From Aldrovandia affinis (taxonomy: Eukaryota > Chordata > Actinopteri > Notacanthiformes > Halosauridae), in assembly GCA_029706075.1 (NCBI GenBank), contig JAINUG010000176.1:1426001-1490000 (forward strand): DNA of 64,000 bases. Reading direction: 5' to 3'. Below, one piece after another: positions 57,790-64,000 of the stretch. Positions within the stretch are counted from its first letter, which is position 1, and each line of letters opens with the position of its first letter. The notes beneath the pieces were generated by a model that had not been told where the DNA came from, searched no databases, and saw nothing but the letters and a program-made list of their open reading frames with translations. The position numbers were made by a program, and so were the translations under genes.

Positions 57790-59043
57790 TGAAACTAAAG
57801 CTGACCCCATTTAGTCGACTGGTTGATTGATTGGTCGATGGGCTGTTGGTTGACCGAGATTTGTTTTGGTCGAGCAGTCGCACGAAAAAATTTGTACATT
57901 TTTTTTTTCTCCAAGCAGCATGAGACACCTAGATTTGCGCCACAGTTTGGCGCGCTTGTCAGTAGAATAACCCATTCTGGATCCTGCGGGTATGGCAGTG
58001 ACCTTCACTCTTAACATAGCTAGGCCTATATATGTTCTCTTTAAATTATATTAGGCAGTTAAGGTAATAGTAATGTTGTGAATAATTCTGCAAAACTAAT
58101 AAAAGTAACATTTTATAATAAATGTGTTTTGCTAATTGTATGGTTTATATATTTATAACTAACATGCGTAACACCCCCTTTCATGTAGCCTATATTGTAT
58201 CCTTCTGGTTTTAGGCACGCGAATGTGCATTTTAATTGTAGCCTAAGATTTGCCTACAGTTAAGATTAGTGATATAGGCATACTTTAATCACTAATTTCG
58301 ATATAACCTAAGAACATAATGTCAAAGAAAAAAACTGGAGTATGGCAGCATTTTGTTTGTCACGGACGATCCAAAAAAGTGGAATGTAAGCTTTGCAAGC
58401 GCGTTTTCCAAGGCAGGGTTTATCGTTAATAAAACAAGGAGCAGCCTTTTGCCAAAAAATGTGGACAAGCTAGTGTTCCTGTTCCATAACATGAAACGAC
58501 TGGACCATCGGATGTTCTCCGACTCGAGTAAGTTATTTTTGATAGGCTATAGCCACTTTATGTTCAGCTTTAGGCTACAATTTAAGACATTAGGCTATGT
58601 GTGATAATTCGTTTGTTAGCCTATTTTTTTGCAAAAGATTTTAAATCCCAACGAGACCAACCTGGTTAATTAAATAAAACATAGCCTACGCATTAGAATG
58701 TGTTATGGTTGTGGTCCAACAAAAGCATCAGCCTATTATGTGGCCATACCGCAACTTCACAAGCGCAACGGCAGAATCTGCAAGGGCAGCATGAAGAGGA
58801 GACTCGGAACGGATACGTTTTTTTCTTTCAGGTAATCTTGAACTCCAGCTCCATAAAGTCATTAGCCTATTGTTACTCATTTGTGTCATTCACTTAAGAA
58901 AGTTATAAAACATGAGACAAGCTCAGTATGCATATTAAAACAAATAGGGTGTGTCATATAGAGAAAAAATAAGTTTCGACCAATCGGAAAAAACAGACGA
59001 CTGTTGGTCGACCAAGATTTGTTTTAGTCGGGGACAGCCCTAA
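57790..59043 (+). mobile_element. Internally deleted hAT element in ngfr intron 1
   Basis: Left end region with GTTGACCGAGATTTGTTTTG (57850-57869) and right end with GTCGACCAAGATTTGTTTTA then GTCGGGGACAGCCCTA (59006-59043). The pair is related as subterminal inverted repeats of ZBED-type hAT elements (the right end is the GGGCTGTCCC terminus). It carries only the start of a transposase. Confidence 0.7.
58319..58429 (+). pseudogene. hAT transposase N-terminal BED finger
   Basis: The start ATG at 58319 gives MSKKKTGVWQHFVCHG, then KKVECKLCKRVFQGRVYR and a stop. The Trp-Gln-His-Phe and Cys-x-x-Cys spacing match a BED zinc finger at the start of ZBED-type hAT transposases. The rest of the transposase is not found within the element. 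Confidence 0.75.
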
Positions 59044-59294
59044 CCTAAACAGCTGTGTCCAGAAGGAGAGGGAACTCATCACCCAATGTCATGCACTCAT
59101 TGGGCTGTCAGTATTTGTTACTGGTACTGAAAATCAGGGGGGACGGATAGAATGAGACAGAACTGTGATCTGTGTGTGTCTGTGTGTCTATGTGTGTGCG
59201 TTCTTAACTTTTTTTGACATGTTCTCTGTGTTTTTTCATCCATCAGTAATATGATGATATTTCCTGTTGTTTCTGTGTGTGTCCATTAATGCCA

Positions 59295-60273
59295 ATTTAA
59301 CAAATCAAATCAAATCAAATTTATTTGTATAGCGCTTTTCACAAATGCATTGTCACAAAATGCTTAACAGAAGGGAACCCAGGCCTAGACCCCCCCCAAA
59401 AGCAAGCCTAAAGCGACAGTGGCAAGGAAAAACTCCCTTGATCGGGAGAAACCTTGGGAGGAACCAGACTAAAAGTGGGGGAGCCCATCCTCTTCTGGCC
59501 GGCACAGGTGTGTCAAAAAAAGACTGTCAGTCCAGGTCAGTCCAAGGTGATTCAGGGCTGGCTGACTTTGCGCCTCCGAGTTAAGTAGTCAGTGTGGGGG
59601 GCTAAATCACGTGAAGGGGGTCCAGATCCAGGGACTGGGGTAGGCGTGGGGGTGAGGGTTGATGGGGGCAGCTCACACTTCTCGCAGGATCTAGGGCTCG
59701 GGGGCGGGTGCCGAGTCAGAGGCCGAGGCAGAGAAGAGAACATGCAGTCAACATGCAGAACAAAAAGCAGTGTTATAGCCAGTAGCATTATGTGAGAGCA
59801 GGGGAGCACAAGCATAGGAAATATATAGATAGCCTTGACAGGTGTAAGCTATGGCAGCATACCTATTAGGAGAGGGATAGAGAATACATTTACATTTTTA
59901 CATTTACATTTTACAGAATACACGCAGCCATGAGAGTTCCAAACCATCCACACCCGATCAAGGATAACCAGCCTAACAGTGGTGGTAACACGTTGAGGAG
60001 GTGACAGTATGGAACGTTTCTCACTCCATAAGACACTAGGGCACGGCCTTCTCCATCTCTCCAGCTAGACTATGTTTGGCAGTAGGCTAGGCTGAAAAGA
60101 TATGTTTTTAAACTAGACAAAAAAATTTAAACTGTCCGAATCTCTAACATGCTTTGGTAAACCGTTTCACAACAGAGGAGCTCTAAAAGAGAAGGCTCTA
60201 CCACCAGCTGTGCTTTTAAAAATTCTAGGGAGTAATAGATGGCCGGCTTCTTGTGAACGAAGCAGGCTTATAA
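59295..60273 (-). mobile_element. L2-type LINE 3' end in ngfr intron 1, adjacent to exon 2
   Basis: The minus-strand copy has the (AATCA)n tail at 59300-59320, the common TTTATTTGTATAGCGCTTTT end, and the 3' untranslated region shared with 27161-27690. It is 5' truncated at about 60273, in the last RT codons (NRGALKEKAL-type sequence, frame degraded), 160 bases upstream of ngfr exon 2. A short foreign ACATTT-rich insert lies at 59886-59918. Confidence 0.85.
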
Positions 60274-60434
60274 GGGATAATCAATTTATTGATTTATTTA
60301 TTTGTTGTTCCGTTGTATTTGTAATTATTCTCACGTCTTGATTTGTTTTGTCGTGTTTGGAGTGTGCTCTTTTCTGGGTGTATTACTGCTTGTGCGTGTC
60401 TGAATTGGTCTTTTGTCTACGGTTTTTGTGGCAG

Positions 60435-60576
60435 ATGGGGGCGTTGGCTGCACAGGAGGCCTGCGAGTCTGGTCAGTACACAAGGAGTGGAGAATGCTGC
60501 TTGCAGTGTCAGCCTGGAGATGGCGTGGTCACGAAATGTGGAGTCAAGCAGACTGTCTGTGACCAATGTCTGGACA
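60435..60576 (+). CDS. ngfr: ngfr exon 2 (end of signal peptide and first cysteine-rich domain)
   Basis: The exon follows a TTTTTGTGGCAG acceptor and ends at GTAAGT (60577) after 47 codons plus one base. It encodes the rest of the signal peptide and the first TNF-receptor cysteine-rich repeat: EACESGQYTRSGECCLQC, then TKCG and QTVCDQCLD, with cysteine spacing and flanking residues characteristic of NGFR (p75NTR, TNFRSF16). The receptor binds neurotrophins and their precursors at the cell surface and signals for survival or death in neurons. Further cysteine repeats, transmembrane and death domain exons are not in the window: none is seen to 64000, so intron 2 exceeds 3.4 kb. Teleosts commonly have two copies (a and b); I cannot tell which this is. 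Confidence 0.88.
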
Positions 60577-61157
60577 GTAAGTATCAGTCAAGTGCTGCTG
60601 AACTAAACACACTTCTTCAAACACCTAGCATGGCACTGAATGTGAATGAATGAAAAATCATTCCAAATGGTAAAATGTTGCTTGATGTACAACACAAATG
60701 ACATGTAGAATTAGAACAACACTAGTATGAAAATCTACAATTAATAGCTTACAATATTTGTGGGTCAGCCCCCTCGCCTTAAAAGGCTTAAGGAGTTATT
60801 TAATACAGTATTTTATTATTGATACCAATCAATTTTTTATATCCATTCCAAAGAATGGTTATTCATAAATTCTTACAGTATGTTCCCAAAACCATGAAAT
60901 AGCACATTGAAATATATTTGCCATCATGTGCTGTTATCATGTTCCTTTACTGTGTACAACCTATATATTGGTCAAAAAATATTCCTTGAGAATGTTAAGA
61001 CATATTGGGATGGCAGGCATGCCATCTGCTAAGATATTGGTTGGCGGGGCATACCCCATACTTATTACAATGCTGAGAGTTTGACATTTTTCATAGTCTC
61101 CCACAGAAATAACTATGATGGCCACAGACTCTCAGTCCTTACTTAACTAGTGGTTAA
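60577..61157. other. ngfr intron 2, start
   Basis: AT-rich intron sequence after the GTAAGT donor. No exon or repeat family recognised. Confidence 0.5.
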
Positions 61158-61159
61158 GT

Positions 61160-61316
61160 AGTGGTTCTGTGTGTCTCAGTAGGTAGAGCATGGCGTTGAC
61201 AATCCTCAGGTTGTGGGTTCAATTCCCATTGGGACCACATATACTGAAAAATGTATGCATTCACTACTGTAAGTTGCTTTGGATAAAAGCATCTGCTAAA
61301 TGGCATATATATATAT
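61160..61316 (+). mobile_element. Short tRNA-derived SINE in ngfr intron 2
   Basis: An A-box-like TCTCAGTAGGTA at 61174-61185 and B box GGTTCAATTCC at 61216-61226 form a tRNA-like head. The body is short, and the tail (TTGCTTTGGATAAAAGCATC, 61272-61291) is the L2-type tail found in the other SINEs and the LINE at 47490-49190. It ends in an AT run. Confidence 0.8.
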
Positions 61317-63559
61317 AAAACTTCTCTGCCCTCTAACCTTGTGTAAACACACAGAATTTAGATACGGCTACACAATAAAGCCCAAACTTCGGTTATTTTG
61401 CGTTTCTTCGTTATCTTATTCTTCTACTTCTTTTTTTTCCGTTTCTTCATCTTCAGCTTCTCCTTCTTAATTTGCCTGACAATTGCATCATCAAAAATGC
61501 TCCATGCTCCAAATGATGAATTCTCACCATTGGTCAATATCTAATTTGGCTACCTAGCTTGCTTCAACCAGTTCACAGCTAAATAATTAACTGAAGTGTA
61601 TCTACCTCACCAGTGACATATTCCATCATTAACCTTCCCTTGATGTCTACATTGCTGCCTTGTTAACTAGCTAGCTAACTAGCAATAATTCAGGTACTTA
61701 ATTAACAACAGTCATCACCACACTACCTAGCTTTCCAGTCACATAATATTTACAGTTCTCTTGCAAGCCAGCTACTGCTAACTTGTTGCCCATTCATAGA
61801 ACTTAACTAGCTTGGGAACCATGGCTTCCTACTAACGTTACAGTTTAAAAGAACAATGCTCACTCTAAAACGGCATGTTTCTTTTAATTAATGCTAAGGA
61901 ATACACATATACAACACATAGTAACATGGATAGAATTACCAGCTACATTCTCCATAAGTAGGGATCACCTTCTGCAACATTATCATAAACAATGAAGTTA
62001 GATGAGCTGTGCCAATATATGACTGTATACCAACTCTTACCAACTCTTAACAACTTCAGCATTTGCAGCACACAACAAATGCTGTGTCCTCACTCCACAG
62101 TCACACAGTAAACACATATTCTGTGATTAAATTACCGGATCAATATACAGTATTATGCACATTTTAAAATTTGCCAGTGATGTGATGGCATCCTTACTTG
62201 CTGTAATTTTTTGGTCTGTAATTTGGCCCCAAACACGCCATTAAAAAACGACTTGTTACTGACAAGACTTTTAAATAACCATATAGAATCACAAGTGCTA
62301 TTGTCTGCCAAGTTTTCAAATGGCAAACCCTGTGTCAAATCACAACTGTCGATTCTCAAAAATCTTCAGTATCTGAAACAATACTGCTAATCTCTGTAAC
62401 GTATTCAGCAATTACTTTATTAATTAGGTGAAAGTCACACATGATACCCTGAATACTTCAAATAAATACATTTAAAAATTATGTTATGACTCAATTGTTA
62501 CACTTATAAATGTATACACATGATATTAATATCCTAGCCTGTGTATGCTACAATTCAAAAATAAGTGACATCTCAACAAAAATGTTTTCACCGTAAAAAA
62601 GCCAAGTTACTCACAAAGCATATCTAGGCTAATCTCTGTACACCCATAAAATAAATTCAAAATTCCATAATACTTAAATTTGCTTGACATTTCAAATGAT
62701 TGATGTCAAAATGATGTTACAACTAAACATACATCAATATATTATACAGAAACTAAACAAGCACTGTTCCATAGCAACGCTTCCCATATTTTCCTAGATT
62801 AATTCAAGAACCTTGGCTTTGTGTTTCTTCACAGGCAAGAACTCCATGTTTCTAACAAACATAATTTCAGAACAACCAAGAACACACATTTGTTTACTAA
62901 AAACATAATTTCAGAACAGGCAAGAACTTCATGTTTCCTAGCTTGGATATCAGGAGAGTGGCAGGTATAGGGCATTGTGGTGGTAATTTGTGCTTTTTCT
63001 CCCATACTGGTGGCCCTCCTGTATGCGCATGGGTGTGTATGTGTGACCATGTGTGTGTATGTGCACACGTCTGTGCATGTGGTAGTTATTTAAATTGCAT
63101 TTGCATGTGTTTTCAAGGTTCACATAGTACACACAGTCAATAAAACCAGGCATCAAGGGCTCAGGACTGAATAATGTATATTTAACAAATAACACAGCAC
63201 CTCATACCTTATACCTTTCTTTAAGGATCTGGATTAACTGATTGAGTCAGCCGGGTCACCTCTTGTTTTATAGAGATATAAAAGGCAGGCATTAATAGCT
63301 GGTAGCTTACTATAGGAGAAAGGACCTGCTGTAATTTAACTGGAAAGGTAATAACCATGATTCGCTGAGAATAACAAAAAAGGACCAGTATGAGCACTTC
63401 AAACCAGTACCTCAACATTCAAAGACATTACATATAGCCATGTCATTTCAATACCATTACTGTATATCCATTTATTGCAACTTAACAATAACATTAATAA
63501 GTAATACAATATTTTGTGTGAAAAGTTTAAGTAATCTTACCTGATTATTAATTCAATGA
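61317..63559. other. ngfr intron 2, continued
   Basis: No TNF-receptor-like exon is visible in any frame. Contains TAGCTAG-rich segments (61660-61690) and short GT-rich stretches (63030-63090). Nothing else identified. Confidence 0.5.
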
Positions 63560-63905
63560 GATACAGTGTATATTGAAAGCAGGTGCTTCCACACAGGTGT
63601 GGCTCCTGAATTAATTAAGCAATTAACATCCCATCATGCTTCGGGTCATGTGCTGGAAAGGCTCAGTTAGCCACTACTGTAGCTACCATGGCTAGAAGAA
63701 GAAATCTCAGTGGCTTTGAAAGAGAGTGATTGTTGGTTCATCATTGTTGATTCATCATTTAGCAGGAGCTTCAACGATGAAGACTGCTTAACTTGCTATG
63801 TTTCCATGCTTCAGGAAGAATAGTGGCTAAGGTGATGTTGGCATGGGAGTGGGACAGAAAAACATCAACTAGGGGCAACTGTGGTTGAAAGCGCATACTT
63901 CTTGA
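63560..63905 (+). pseudogene. Tc1-like element 5' fragment
   Basis: Contains GTGGCTCCTGAATTAATTAA, a common leader of a fish Tc1 family, then the start ATG at 63688 with MARRRNLSGFERE followed by a stop. Later sequence (SGRIVAKVMLAWEWD-like, degraded) matches helix-turn-helix spacing loosely. The catalytic part is absent or beyond recognition. Confidence 0.55.
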
Positions 63906-64000
63906 CTGTCACACCCTTGAAAAAAGTAATATGTTTAGATTAGTTTTCCTTCACCCTGTTCTCAACAAGTGGATGGGTGCATGTGTGGCGCATACCAAAA

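Noticed and set aside
61160..61230. Genuine tRNA gene
   Set aside because: The A and B boxes are present, but the acceptor and anticodon stems do not close and the sequence runs into a SINE body and LINE tail.
62931..63143. Cysteine-rich frame as a further ngfr exon
   Set aside because: The cysteines come from GTGT/TGTG-rich sequence; spacing does not fit a TNF-receptor repeat and splice sites are lacking.

Overview
The window looks like a ray-finned (teleost) fish chromosome: intron-bearing DNA dominated by fish-type transposable elements (Tc1-like, hAT, piggyBac, L2/CR1-like LINEs, a restriction-enzyme-like-endonuclease LINE, Ty3/Gypsy LTR elements, tRNA-derived SINEs). The only host gene I can name with confidence lies at the right end: exon 1 (54103-54138) and exon 2 (60435-60576) of ngfr, the p75 neurotrophin receptor, on the + strand. 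Its remaining exons lie beyond 64 kb.

Layout. 1-2167: 5' end of a broken Ty3/Gypsy element on the minus strand (LTR, primer-binding site, gag, protease). 3009-10926 minus: a decayed, intron-containing transposon gene that joins a Gypsy-type DDE integrase to a Ulp1 cysteine protease (Ginger-like), split at 4049-8780 by a piggyBac element that itself carries a hAT element. 10941-13886: small repeats. 13892-15053: a solo LTR with 5-bp target duplications that contains a 7SL/Alu-domain-like segment. 15120-16035: CR1-like LINE fragment. 17056-22468: Tc1-like element interrupted by a SINE and by a 4-kb LINE, which itself holds an L2 fragment. 24075-24910: short Tc1-like element. 27161-31730: nearly complete L2-type LINE with esterase ORF1. 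32557-35722: Tc1, hAT and CR1 fragments. 35722-38642: hAT element with a perfect 8-bp target duplication, carrying an LTR fragment and a rearranged Tc1. 38708-46678: second L2-type LINE, interrupted by a 1.36-kb piggyBac derivative with TTAA duplications and by a tandem pair of RLE-type retroelement copies. 47490-49190: another L2-type LINE. 49309-50271: two protein-like reading frames outside any recognised mobile element, one resembling the P2X7 C-terminal cysteine domain. 50.3-53.5 kb: no gene seen. 53.5-64 kb: ngfr upstream region, exons and introns, with LINE, hAT, SINE and Tc1 remnants inside the introns.

Almost all coding sequence here is mobile-element protein, and most of it is broken by stops, frameshifts or deletions. 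The several L2-type copies serve as references for one another: insertions in one copy can be compared with the empty site in another. Boundaries marked by target duplications were read directly; family names beyond superfamily level are judgements from protein motifs.
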